From Curvibacter sp. (lineage in GTDB: Bacteria > Pseudomonadota > Gammaproteobacteria > Burkholderiales > Burkholderiaceae_C), in contig REAW01000016.1 in NCBI GenBank assembly GCA_004293725.1, forward strand, positions 1-64,000: a DNA stretch of 64,000 bases. Reading direction: 5' to 3'. Positions within the stretch are counted from its first letter, which is position 1, and the number at the start of each line of letters is the position of its first letter. Positions 16,579 through 24,067 of this stretch are shown in pieces. Under the pieces are notes generated by a model. It did no database searches. It worked only from the letters and a program-made list of their open reading frames with translations, and was not told the DNA's origin. Both the position numbers and the translations under genes were made by a program.

Positions 16579-17805
16579 TCAGGTTCCGTTGCGTTTGCGG
16601 TAGCCCGCCAGGAACTTGGCAATGCGGCCAATCGCTTCACGCAAATCGTCCTCGTGCGGCAAAAACACAATGCGGAAATGATCCGGCTGCTGCCAGTTGA
16701 ACCCAGTGCCTTGCACCAGCATCACACGGGTCTCGCGCAGTAGCTCCAGAAAAAACTGGCGATCATCGGTAATGGGATAAACGGCTGGGTCCAGCTTGGG
16801 AAACATATAGAGCGCGGCCTGCGGTTTCACACAGCTTACGCCGGGGATGGCGGTGATCAGCTCATAGGCCAGGTCGCGCTGGCGGCGCAAGCGCCCGCCT
16901 TCGCCAACCAAATCGTTAATGCTCTGGTAGCCACCCAAAGCAGTCTGAATGGCCCATTGCCCGGGTACGTTGGAACACAGCTTCATGTTCGAGAGCATGT
17001 TCAGGCCCTCGATATAGTCTTTCGCACTTTTTTTGTCACCCGACACCACCAGCCAACCCGCACGGTATCCGCAGGAGCGATAACTTTTCGACAGGGAATT
17101 GAAGGTCAGGGTAAGCACATCGGTGGACATGCTGGCGAGGGCGGTGTGGTGAACTCCGTCGTACAACACTTTGTCATAGACCTCGTCGGCAAGGATCACC
17201 AAACCGTACTCACGCGCAATCTCGACGATACCCTGCAACAACACGTTGGAATACAAAACGCCGGTGGGATTGTTTGGGTTAATGACCACGATGCCTTTGG
17301 TGCGTGGCGTTACCTTGGCGCGAATATCGTCCAGATCAGGCATCCATCCGCTGGCTTCGTCACACATATAGTGCACAGGGGTGCCCCCGGAAAGGCTGGT
17401 AGCGGCCGTCCACAGCGGGTAATCGGGCATGGGCAGAAGCAGTTCGTCTCCATCGTCCAGCAATGCGTTGGTGGCCATGGTGATGAGCTCACTGGCGCCA
17501 TTGCCCAAGTAAATGTCGTCGAGCGTAACGCCGGCAATGCCCTGCTTTTGGGTTTCATGCATCACTGCCTTGCGCGCTGCAAAAATGCCCTTGCTGTCCG
17601 AGTAGCCTGCTGAATTGGGCAGATTGCGGATCATGTCTTGCTGAATTTCTTCAGGCGCATCAAAACCAAACACCGCCAAGTTGCCCAGATTGAGCTTGAT
17701 TATTTTTTGGCCTTCATCTTCCATCTGACGCGCCGCGTCCATGATGGGCCCACGGATGTCATAGAGAACATTGGCCAGCTTGGCAGATTTCAGAATGGTT
17801 TTCAA
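16579..17805 (-). CDS. alaA: AlaA-type pyridoxal-phosphate aminotransferase
   Basis: Class I/II aminotransferase closely resembling E. coli AlaA (glutamate-pyruvate transaminase). It shares YDIRGPIMDAA, GNGASELI, PDYPLWTA, NPNNPTG, ADEVYDK, the PLP-lysine region LSKSYRSCGYRAGW and the C-terminal DHFRIVFLP. It probably makes alanine from pyruvate and glutamate. The TTG at 17805 is preferred: GGAGG lies just before it and it gives the same N-terminal length as E. coli AlaA. An ATG at 17826 would add seven residues but has no Shine-Dalgarno. The gene lies upstream of hom and thrC on the same strand, separated by a dispersed repeat. Confidence 0.88.
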   Translation of the reverse strand: MKTILKSAKLANVLYDIRGPIMDAARQMEDEGQKIIKLNLGNLAVFGFDAPEEIQQDMIRNLPNSAGYSDSKGIFAARKAVMHETQKQGIAGVTLDDIYLGNGASELITMATNALLDDGDELLLPMPDYPLWTAATSLSGGTPVHYMCDEASGWMPDLDDIRAKVTPRTKGIVVINPNNPTGVLYSNVLLQGIVEIAREYGLVILADEVYDKVLYDGVHHTALASMSTDVLTLTFNSLSKSYRSCGYRAGWLVVSGDKKSAKDYIEGLNMLSNMKLCSNVPGQWAIQTALGGYQSINDLVGEGGRLRRQRDLAYELITAIPGVSCVKPQAALYMFPKLDPAVYPITDDRQFFLELLRETRVMLVQGTGFNWQQPDHFRIVFLPHEDDLREAIGRIAKFLAGYRKRNGT

Positions 17806-17924
17806 AGTCCCTCCGGGAGGTGTCATCACAGTGCGAAACCTATAATTTGACCACAGATCCATTGGCGCCAAGCCTGTGTGCGCCCAATGGAATCAGCCCC
17901 ACCCCTTACCGGTACCCACTCACC

Positions 17925-18290
17925 ATGAAATTCATCCCCGATGCTGCCCAAGGCCCGACCATCACTGGCTATGGCGTGGATTGGGTGGCTGTAAATGGTG
18001 AGCAACACAACAACAGCATTCTGGTGAGCAGCCAAGGCCTTTGTCGCCCATGGGGGAGTGCCAGCTTTGCCGAGTTGCAAGCAGCCCATTTCGACGAATT
18101 GGTGACACTGGAGCCGGAACTGGTGTTGTTTGGCAGTGGAGCACGCATACAGTTTCCGCCACCCCAATGGCTTGTGAGCCTGTTCGGGCGGCGTATTGGG
18201 GTAGAGACTATGGACACCCAAGCAGCCTGCCGCACCTATAACTTTCTTGCCGGAGAAGGCCGCAAGGTGGTCGCGGCGCTCCTCATCTAG
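17925..18290 (+). CDS. Mth938-like (DUF498/NDUFAF3-type) domain protein
   Basis: A 121-residue cytoplasmic protein of the Mth938-like fold, related to the C-terminal region of the mitochondrial complex I assembly factor NDUFAF3. Family features are the GYGVDWVAVNGEQ strand, ELVLFGSGARIQFPPP, and IGVETMDTQAACRTYNFLAGEGR near the end. The molecular function is not established. Start at ATG 17925, since the upstream in-frame extension is not family-like. It is divergent from alaA; a TATAAT-like element at 17841-17846 on the plus strand may be its -10, although I see no good -35. Confidence 0.85.
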   Translation: MKFIPDAAQGPTITGYGVDWVAVNGEQHNNSILVSSQGLCRPWGSASFAELQAAHFDELVTLEPELVLFGSGARIQFPPPQWLVSLFGRRIGVETMDTQAACRTYNFLAGEGRKVVAALLI

Positions 18291-18431
18291 GGAATTCACT
18301 AGGGACCCGAGACAGGGCGATAGCCAATTCAGAGTAAAATAGCGGGTTGCGGTCTGGGGCGACAAATTTCTGTCACGTTTGACGCCCCGCACTACGACTG
18401 ACACATCAAGCACGCGAGACTGAAATACCCT

Positions 18432-18908
18432 ATGGCGATCGTTGTCAACAAACCACTCCCCGAATTTGAAGCCAATGCCACCGGTGGCATCAGGGTAACC
18501 AATACCACCCATGTCGGGAAAACCATGGTTTTGTACTTCTACCCCAAGGACAATACCCCCGGCTGCACCACCGAGGCCATGCAATTCCGGGACAAGTACA
18601 AAGATTTTGTGAAAGCAGGGGCCGAGGTTTTCGGCGTTTCCCGCGACAACATGAAGTCCCACGACGAATTCAAGACCAAACTGGAATTGCCGTTTGAGCT
18701 GATTGCCGACACAGAAGAAAAAATGTGCCATATGTTTGGCGTTGTCAAGAACAAGATCATGTATGGCAAGAAAGTAAAGGGCATCGAACGCAGCACGTTC
18801 TTGGTTGGCGCCGATGGCATGCTGAAAGAAGAGTGGCGTGGCCTCAAAGTCCCTGGACATGTTGACGACGTACTGAAGGCAGTCAAGGCACTCAAAAAAG
18901 CAGCGTAA
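18432..18908 (+). CDS. bcp: BCP-type peroxiredoxin (thiol peroxidase)
   Basis: Cytoplasmic thioredoxin-dependent peroxidase of the BCP/PrxQ group, 158 residues. The peroxidatic Cys45 sits in FYPKDNTPGCTTEA. The usual E. coli BCP partner at position 50 is Met here, so the classical Cys45-Cys50 disulfide cannot form. Cys99 (EKMCHMFGV) is at the place used as the resolving Cys in other PrxQ-type enzymes. Other conserved parts are FGVSRDNMKSH and ERSTFLVGADG. It is followed by a strong hairpin terminator at 19006-19043. Confidence 0.93.
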   Translation: MAIVVNKPLPEFEANATGGIRVTNTTHVGKTMVLYFYPKDNTPGCTTEAMQFRDKYKDFVKAGAEVFGVSRDNMKSHDEFKTKLELPFELIADTEEKMCHMFGVVKNKIMYGKKVKGIERSTFLVGADGMLKEEWRGLKVPGHVDDVLKAVKALKKAA

Positions 18909-19005
18909 TTACTCACTGTTGTTTTGGTGCACCACCAAAATAACAGTGCCATGGTGCTCATGCATAATGGTTTCATGCCGTTGAACGTCGCAACCGCGCT
19001 CTCAC

Positions 19006-19043
19006 AAAAAGCCGCCTTGGCTCAAGGCGGCTTTTTCGTTTTT
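19006..19043 (+). terminator. intrinsic terminator after bcp
   Basis: The nine-base stem GCCGCCTTG/CAAGGCGGC has a three-base loop, an A-run before it and a T-run after it. It ends the bcp transcript and may also act on the other strand. Confidence 0.85.
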
Positions 19044-19086
19044 CCGGCTACTGTTTTTTACCTCCCATCCTCTACGAGCCCATTCC

Positions 19087-20766
19087 ATGCCATTGCCAAC
19101 CGCCCCGTCCAAGCGCGCCGATCGCCTGACCGCCAAAGACTTTGACGCAACTGCACGAGCCCGCCAGCGCCCGGTGCGCAGAACAACCCAGCCAGAAATC
19201 CAGATCGCTTCGGCAGTTCACACGCCAGCTACCGCCCCAGTAGCGCAAAAAAAATCCCAACCCTCTGCGTTGACCCATGCACGAGGGAACGCCCCAGTCA
19301 GCCTAACCGTACCTTCCGTGGCCGTACCCAAACCTATTGCGTCTCCCGTACGCCGCACAAAGAAGGCGGTGAGCTCCGGCCCCACCAAGCTTTTTGTCCT
19401 TGACACCAACGTGCTCCTGCACGACCCCATGTGCCTGTTCCGCTTTGAAGAGCACGACATCTACTTGCCGATGATTGTGTTGGAAGAGCTGGACGGACAT
19501 AAAAAAGGCATGACCGAAGTGGCACGCAATGCACGGCAAACCAGCCGCACATTGGATGCCCTTGCCGGCACGCCCGGCGCGGACATCACAGCAGGATTCC
19601 AACTCGACAGCACGGGTCATAAGGATGCCTGCGGAAAGCTGCTGTTCCAGACACAGCCGCTTAACTACACCCTGCCGACCAGCCTCCCCCAGGGCAAAGC
19701 GGACAACCAGATCCTGGGCGTTGTGGAGGCATTGCGCCAGCACTATGCGCCCCGTGAAGTGGTACTGGTTTCCAAAGACATCAACATGCGCGTCAAGGCA
19801 CGTGCTTTGGGACTGGCTACCGACGACTACCAAAACGACAAAACGCTGGAAGATGGTGACTTGCTGTATTCCGGCTCGCTCGCCCTGCCCTCAGATTTTT
19901 GGGCTACCCATGGCCAAAGCGTAGAAAGCTGGCAACAAGGTCCCCACACCTTCTACAAGGTAGATGGCCCGACGGTTCCCAGCATGATGATCAACCAGTT
20001 TGTTTACTTCGAATCACCAGGGGAGCCCAGCCTGTACGCACGTGTGACCGAGATTCGTGGAACGACGGCAGTCCTGAAAACGCTGAAAGACTACAACCAC
20101 CTGAAAAACGCAGTCTGGGGCGTCACGACCCGCAACCGTGAGCAGAACTTCGCCATGAACCTGCTCACCGACCCTGAAGTGGACTTCGTCACGCTGACCG
20201 GCACGGCCGGCACTGGCAAGACACTGATGGCCTTGGCCGCCGGACTCACCCAGGTACTGGACGACCGCCGGTACACCGAAATCATCGTCACGCGCGCTAC
20301 CGTGAGCGTTGGCGAAGACATTGGTTTTTTGCCAGGCACAGAAGAAGAAAAAATGGGCCCTTGGATGGGCGCCCTGGACGATAACCTTGAAGTTCTGGGC
20401 AAGACTGACACCAACGCCGGTGAGTGGGGTCGCGCAGCGACCAACGAATTGATCCGCAGCCGCATCAAAATCAAAAGCATGAATTTCATGCGCGGACGTA
20501 CTTTTCTCAACAAGTACGTGATCATCGACGAGGCACAAAATCTGACGCCCAAGCAAATGAAAACGCTAATCACCCGTGCAGGGCCCGGCACCAAGATCAT
20601 TTGCATGGGCAATTTGGCCCAAATCGACACGCCCTACCTGACCGAAGGCTCTTCGGGATTGACATTTGCAGTCGACAAGTTCAAGGGCTGGCCGCACGGT
20701 GGGCACATTACGCTTGCACGCGGAGAGCGCTCGCGTCTGGCCGATTTTGCAAGCGAAGTACTCTAG
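19087..20766 (+). CDS. PIN-PhoH fusion ATPase (PhoH2/YlaK type)
   Basis: A 559-residue protein pairing a PIN RNase domain with a PhoH helicase-like ATPase. After a low-complexity N-terminus (~1-95) the PIN domain shows KLFVLDTNVLLHD and VLEELDGHKKG, with the acidic residues expected of a metal-dependent nuclease. The PhoH part has Walker A TGTAGTGKT (about residue 371), the TRATVSVGEDIGFLPGT loop, Walker B YVIIDEAQNLTP, and GNLAQIDTPYLTEGSSGL. Fusions of this kind are reported as sequence-specific RNA helicase/RNases derived from toxin-antitoxin modules (PhoH2). No antitoxin gene is seen next to it. It stands alone between two terminators. Confidence 0.93.
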   Translation: MPLPTAPSKRADRLTAKDFDATARARQRPVRRTTQPEIQIASAVHTPATAPVAQKKSQPSALTHARGNAPVSLTVPSVAVPKPIASPVRRTKKAVSSGPTKLFVLDTNVLLHDPMCLFRFEEHDIYLPMIVLEELDGHKKGMTEVARNARQTSRTLDALAGTPGADITAGFQLDSTGHKDACGKLLFQTQPLNYTLPTSLPQGKADNQILGVVEALRQHYAPREVVLVSKDINMRVKARALGLATDDYQNDKTLEDGDLLYSGSLALPSDFWATHGQSVESWQQGPHTFYKVDGPTVPSMMINQFVYFESPGEPSLYARVTEIRGTTAVLKTLKDYNHLKNAVWGVTTRNREQNFAMNLLTDPEVDFVTLTGTAGTGKTLMALAAGLTQVLDDRRYTEIIVTRATVSVGEDIGFLPGTEEEKMGPWMGALDDNLEVLGKTDTNAGEWGRAATNELIRSRIKIKSMNFMRGRTFLNKYVIIDEAQNLTPKQMKTLITRAGPGTKIICMGNLAQIDTPYLTEGSSGLTFAVDKFKGWPHGGHITLARGERSRLADFASEVL

Positions 20767-20788
20767 ACTATCAGAGTCACTCGCTTCA

Positions 20789-20866
20789 TTTAGCTATCGA
20801 TTCGATAGCTGCTCGCGCAATAGGAGAAAGGGCTGGAAGCCAGTTTGGCATCCAGCCCTTATCTTT
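20789..20866 (+). repeat. dispersed palindromic repeat acting as terminator between phoH and dnaB
   Basis: Tandem features: AGCTATCGATTCGATAGCT palindrome, the shared GCTCGCGCAAT core, then an inverted repeat AAGGGCTGGA (20829-20838) / TCCAGCCCTT (20851-20860) followed by a T-rich stretch. It lies between the convergent phoH-like and dnaB genes. The second hairpin could terminate transcription from the phoH side. Confidence 0.7.
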
Positions 20867-20882
20867 TGGCGTCAAAGCAGGT

Positions 20883-22286
20883 TTAGTAGTCGCCGCCACC
20901 GCCGTGTGCCAAGTTTTCAAACTTGGTAAACCGATTCATAAATGCCAACTTCACAGTGCCGGTGGGTCCGTTACGCTGCTTGGCAATGATGACTTCAGCG
21001 ACGCCGGGTTCTTTGCACTGGTCCTTGGTGTAGTACTCGTCGCGGTAGATGAACATGATGATGTCTGCATCCTGCTCAATGGCACCCGATTCGCGCAAGT
21101 CACTCATCATGGGACGTTTGTCGGGGCGTTGCTCTACCGAGCGGTTGAGCTGCGAAAGCGCAATCACCGGGCACTTGAGTTCACGGGCCAGCATCTTCAG
21201 GCCTCGGGATATCTCACCCAACTCGGTGGCGCGGTTCTCACCGTCGCTGCTGCTACCGCTCATGAGCTGCAAATAATCCACCACGATCAAACCCAATTGG
21301 CCGCATTGGCGGGCCAGTCGGCGCGCATTGGCGCGAACCTCGCTGGAATTCAAGCCTGCGCTTTCGTCAATGTGCAGTGAAATAGTTCGAAGCTTCTCAA
21401 TGGCCTCAGACAGGCGCGGCCATTCGTCATCGCTGAGTTTGCCCGTGCGCAGGTGGCCCTGGTCAATACGACCGATGGAACCGACGATACGCACAGCCAA
21501 CTGGGCTGCGCCCATTTCCATCGAAAAAATAGCTACCGGTAAACCTTCGTTAAGGGCCACGTGTTCTGCAATGTTGATGGCCAACGCCGTCTTTCCCATG
21601 GAAGGGCGTGCGGCCAACACAATCAAGTCCCCCGCCTGCAGACCCGCCGTCATGCGGTCGAAGTCAATAAATCCAGTCGGAACCCCAGTGACGTCGTTGG
21701 GGTTATCAGCCATCTCTTGGACACGGTCCAGCAGATTAACCACCAACGTATCCATGCCCTGAAAACCTTGCTTGTTCCGCTTACCGGCTTCACCAATGTT
21801 GAAAATTTTCTGCTCTGACTCATCAACAATCTCTGACACCGGACGCCCTTTGGGATTGAAGGCGTTGGTGGCAATTTCGTCGCTGGCGCTGACCAGTTTG
21901 CGCAGGATGGAGCGGTCCCGCACAATCTCCGCATAGCGACGGATATTGCTGGCACTGGGCACGTATTGGGCCAATGAGTTCAGATAGATCAGGCCCCCGA
22001 TCTCTTCGGCCTTGCCCTGGCTCTGCAGGTGTTCAAACACAGTGATTACATCGGCCGGTTTGTTGCCGTTGATCAGCGTACCAATAGAGGCGTAAATCAG
22101 GCGGTGCTCATAGCGGTAGAAATCCGTGTCCACCACCACATCCCCCACGCGGTCCCACGCTTCATTGTCAAGCAGCAGGCCGCCTAACACGCTGGACTCA
22201 CCCTCAATCGAGTGTGGTGGAACGCGCAGTTGCGCTATTTGGCGGTCGGGCTCAAAGGCGTCGCTGGGAGACAAAACGGCAGACAT
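20883..22286 (-). CDS. dnaB: replicative DNA helicase DnaB
   Basis: Hexameric 5'-3' helicase of the replication fork, 467 residues. The N-terminal DnaB domain (PPHSIEGESSVLGGLLLDNEAWD) is followed by the RecA-type motor with Walker A ARPSMGKTALA, MEMGAAQLAVR, IVVDYLQLM and ALSQLNRSVEQRPDKRP. The ATG at 22286 has AGGA eight bases upstream; a TTG two codons earlier overlaps the ribosome binding site and is rejected. No intein is present. The gene follows the rpsF-priB-rpsR-rplI operon on the same strand, but a terminator at 22403-22442 separates them. Confidence 0.97.
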   Translation of the reverse strand: MSAVLSPSDAFEPDRQIAQLRVPPHSIEGESSVLGGLLLDNEAWDRVGDVVVDTDFYRYEHRLIYASIGTLINGNKPADVITVFEHLQSQGKAEEIGGLIYLNSLAQYVPSASNIRRYAEIVRDRSILRKLVSASDEIATNAFNPKGRPVSEIVDESEQKIFNIGEAGKRNKQGFQGMDTLVVNLLDRVQEMADNPNDVTGVPTGFIDFDRMTAGLQAGDLIVLAARPSMGKTALAINIAEHVALNEGLPVAIFSMEMGAAQLAVRIVGSIGRIDQGHLRTGKLSDDEWPRLSEAIEKLRTISLHIDESAGLNSSEVRANARRLARQCGQLGLIVVDYLQLMSGSSSDGENRATELGEISRGLKMLARELKCPVIALSQLNRSVEQRPDKRPMMSDLRESGAIEQDADIIMFIYRDEYYTKDQCKEPGVAEVIIAKQRNGPTGTVKLAFMNRFTKFENLAHGGGGDY

Positions 22287-22402
22287 GGTCAATTTCCTTG
22301 GAACCTTGCATACTACGGCGCCAAACCGGTAGCGTCGATGGCAATAGCTGGGGGCAAGCTGTGGGCAAACTGTGCAAATAACGGGAAAAAAGGCACACCC
22401 AG

Positions 22403-22442
22403 AAACAAAAAAGCCGCAAGGAACCAGTCCCGGCGGCTTTGT
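22403..22442 (-). terminator. intrinsic terminator after rplI
   Basis: Read on the minus strand, AAAGCCGC pairs with GCGGCTTT across a 15-base loop and is followed by a T-run. It lies between rplI and dnaB. Confidence 0.7.
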
Positions 22443-22483
22443 GTGAGGGCTGCCCCACCGCGGGGGCCGCCTTCAAAGTGCTA

Positions 22484-22936
22484 TCAGGCTGTTTCGCCGT
22501 ACACAGAGACGGTGATGTCAACCACCACATCAGTGTGCAGAGCAACGCTCACCGTACTGTCGCTCACAATTTTGATAGGACCATTGGGCATACGCACTTG
22601 GGACTTGGCAACCTTGTAGCCACCCTTGACCAGCTCTTCAGCGATGTCATAGTTGGTCACGGAACCAAACAAACGGCCATCCACACCAGCCTTTTGGGTC
22701 AGCTTGATGGTTGTGCCACCGAGCTTGGCGCCAAGAGCCTGGCATTCAGCCAGCTTGGCAGCTGCGATCTTTTCCAGTTCAGCGCGCTTGGCTTCGAACT
22801 CTGCCTTGGCAGATTCAGTAGCACGGCGAGCACGGCCAGAAGGGATCAGGAAGTTACGGGCATAGCCATCTTTAACCTTGACGATTTCGCCCAGGTTGCC
22901 GAGGTTCACGACCTTGTCGAGCAGAATAATTTGCAT
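22484..22936 (-). CDS. rplI: 50S ribosomal protein L9
   Basis: Large-subunit protein with an N-terminal domain that binds 23S rRNA and a long helix. The 150-residue product starts [29 protein letters not shown], the L9 signature. AAGGAG lies ahead of the start. It is the last gene of the S6 operon here and is closed by a terminator. Confidence 0.98.
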   Translation of the reverse strand: MQIILLDKVVNLGNLGEIVKVKDGYARNFLIPSGRARRATESAKAEFEAKRAELEKIAAAKLAECQALGAKLGGTTIKLTQKAGVDGRLFGSVTNYDIAEELVKGGYKVAKSQVRMPNGPIKIVSDSTVSVALHTDVVVDITVSVYGETA

Positions 22937-22948
22937 GGTCGGGGCTCC

Positions 22949-23230
22949 TTAGATCTTGTGCTGGTCGCTGTAAGGCAGCATCGCCAGGAAGCGAGCGCGC
23001 TTGATAGCGGTGTTCAGTTGGCGCTGGAAAATAGCGCGGGTACCGGTCAGGCGTGCGGGAATGATCTTGCCATTTTCGGCAATGAAATCGCGCAACGTGT
23101 CGATGTCTTTGTAGTCAATCTCTTCGACGCCAGTCACGGTGAAGCGGCAGAAGCGCTTGCGCTTGAACAGCAGCGATTGGGTATTGCGCTTGGGGCGCTT
23201 GTCTTTATTGAAACGTTTTGGTCCGGGCAT
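22949..23230 (-). CDS. rpsR: 30S ribosomal protein S18
   Basis: Small-subunit protein that pairs with S6. The 93-residue product contains the signature [32 protein letters not shown] and [24 protein letters not shown] precedes the ATG. It lies between priB and rplI in the canonical betaproteobacterial order. Confidence 0.98.
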   Translation of the reverse strand: MPGPKRFNKDKRPKRNTQSLLFKRKRFCRFTVTGVEEIDYKDIDTLRDFIAENGKIIPARLTGTRAIFQRQLNTAIKRARFLAMLPYSDQHKI

Positions 23231-23246
23231 GATGGACTCCTAAAAA

Positions 23247-23543
23247 TTAGTCTTGCAAAAAATCTTGAATGTGAAAAACGACTGATTTGCCTTGGCGTGC
23301 ATTGGCAAGAAAACCATTGAACTTCCAGACACTGCCGATCGCCTGCTTTGCAAGCCGCTCTGCCAATGTACCGAAAGCCGCTGCTTTCACCACCACCTTC
23401 ACGGTTCGTAGGCCTCCCGCTTCAGCTACTTGTGACTCGTGTTCGAGTCGCAAATTCAGAGCGGGGAGCCCTGCGGGCGTGTAACGCATAGATTCAACCT
23501 CTGCGATACAGGCACTTAAAACCAGTGTGTTGGTGGCTTGCAC
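23247..23543 (-). CDS. priB: primosomal replication protein N (PriB)
   Basis: Single-stranded-DNA-binding OB-fold protein that helps PriA restart stalled forks and load DnaB. The 98-residue product has MRYTPAGLPALNLRLEHES, aligning with the neisserial PriB core. The GTG at 23543 is the only workable start: an in-frame TGA sits nine bases upstream and the next ATG would remove the first strand. The GAAGGA motif directly abuts this GTG, an abnormal spacing, so coupling to the rpsF stop 22 bases away may drive initiation. Confidence 0.92.
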   Translation of the reverse strand: MQATNTLVLSACIAEVESMRYTPAGLPALNLRLEHESQVAEAGGLRTVKVVVKAAAFGTLAERLAKQAIGSVWKFNGFLANARQGKSVVFHIQDFLQD

Positions 23544-23565
23544 TCCTTCTCAGGCAAAAGCGTGT

Positions 23566-23931
23566 TTACGCTTGGTACTCGGCCTGTTGGGCCTTGCGCG
23601 CGTCTTCACGTTCCACTGTCTTCATCATGGAAGAAGGACCGGTATCGGCTTTTTTCTTCAACACGGTGAGGTGGCGCAACACAGCGTCGTTGAACTTGAA
23701 CGCATGCTCGAGTTCAGACATCACGGCCTGGTCGGCCTCAATGTTGACGCACAGGTAGTGGGCCTTGGCCAACTTGTTGATCATGTAGACCATCTGACGA
23801 CGGCCCCAATCTTCAACACGGTGCACCTTGCCACCGCCAGCGGTGATCATGCCCTTGTAACGCTCCAACATGGCTGGAACTTGTTCGCTCTGATCCGGAT
23901 GGATCATGAGGATGATTTCGTAATGACGCAT
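23566..23931 (-). CDS. rpsF: 30S ribosomal protein S6
   Basis: Small-subunit protein that binds 16S rRNA with S18. The 121-residue product begins [14 protein letters not shown] and has [18 protein letters not shown], both typical. The ATG at 23931 is preceded by AAGGAG. A further in-frame extension to 23958 is rejected because it lies in the leader. First gene of the operon rpsF-priB-rpsR-rplI. Confidence 0.98.
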   Translation of the reverse strand: MRHYEIILMIHPDQSEQVPAMLERYKGMITAGGGKVHRVEDWGRRQMVYMINKLAKAHYLCVNIEADQAVMSELEHAFKFNDAVLRHLTVLKKKADTGPSSMMKTVEREDARKAQQAEYQA

Positions 23932-23950
23932 TGATACTCCTTGTGGATTT

Positions 23951-23981
23951 CCCAGCATCTGGGTCCCGGTATTTCCATACC
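23951..23981 (-). promoter_or_regulatory. rpsF leader hairpins, candidate S6:S18 autoregulatory element
   Basis: Two adjacent short hairpins lie in the rpsF leader on the minus strand: GGTAT-GGAA-ATACC (23968-23981) and CCCAG-ATG-CTGGG (23951-23963), with a CCGGG junction between. S6:S18 binding to a CCG-containing leader hairpin is established in many bacteria. Whether this leader has the exact motif is not certain. Confidence 0.35.
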
Positions 23982-24038
23982 AGTCAAAATAAAGCTGCCC
24001 CCGGCGTCTAAACAGGGTGCAGCAAGGCGAAGCCCAAG

Positions 24039-24067
24039 ATTATAGCTCAGCCAAGGTGGGGGGCCAA
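24039..24067 (-). promoter_or_regulatory. sigma-70-type promoter for the rpsF operon
   Basis: On the minus strand a perfect TATAAT (24039-24044) lies 17 bases downstream of TTGGCC, a 4/6 match to TTGACA. This gives a leader of about 100 bases to rpsF. The -35 overlaps the last codons of the upstream symporter gene. Confidence 0.5.

Noticed and set aside
19087-20766. Toxin-antitoxin module based on the PIN domain
   Set aside because: The PIN domain is fused to PhoH and no antitoxin-sized gene lies upstream; the gap to the terminator is too short to hold one.
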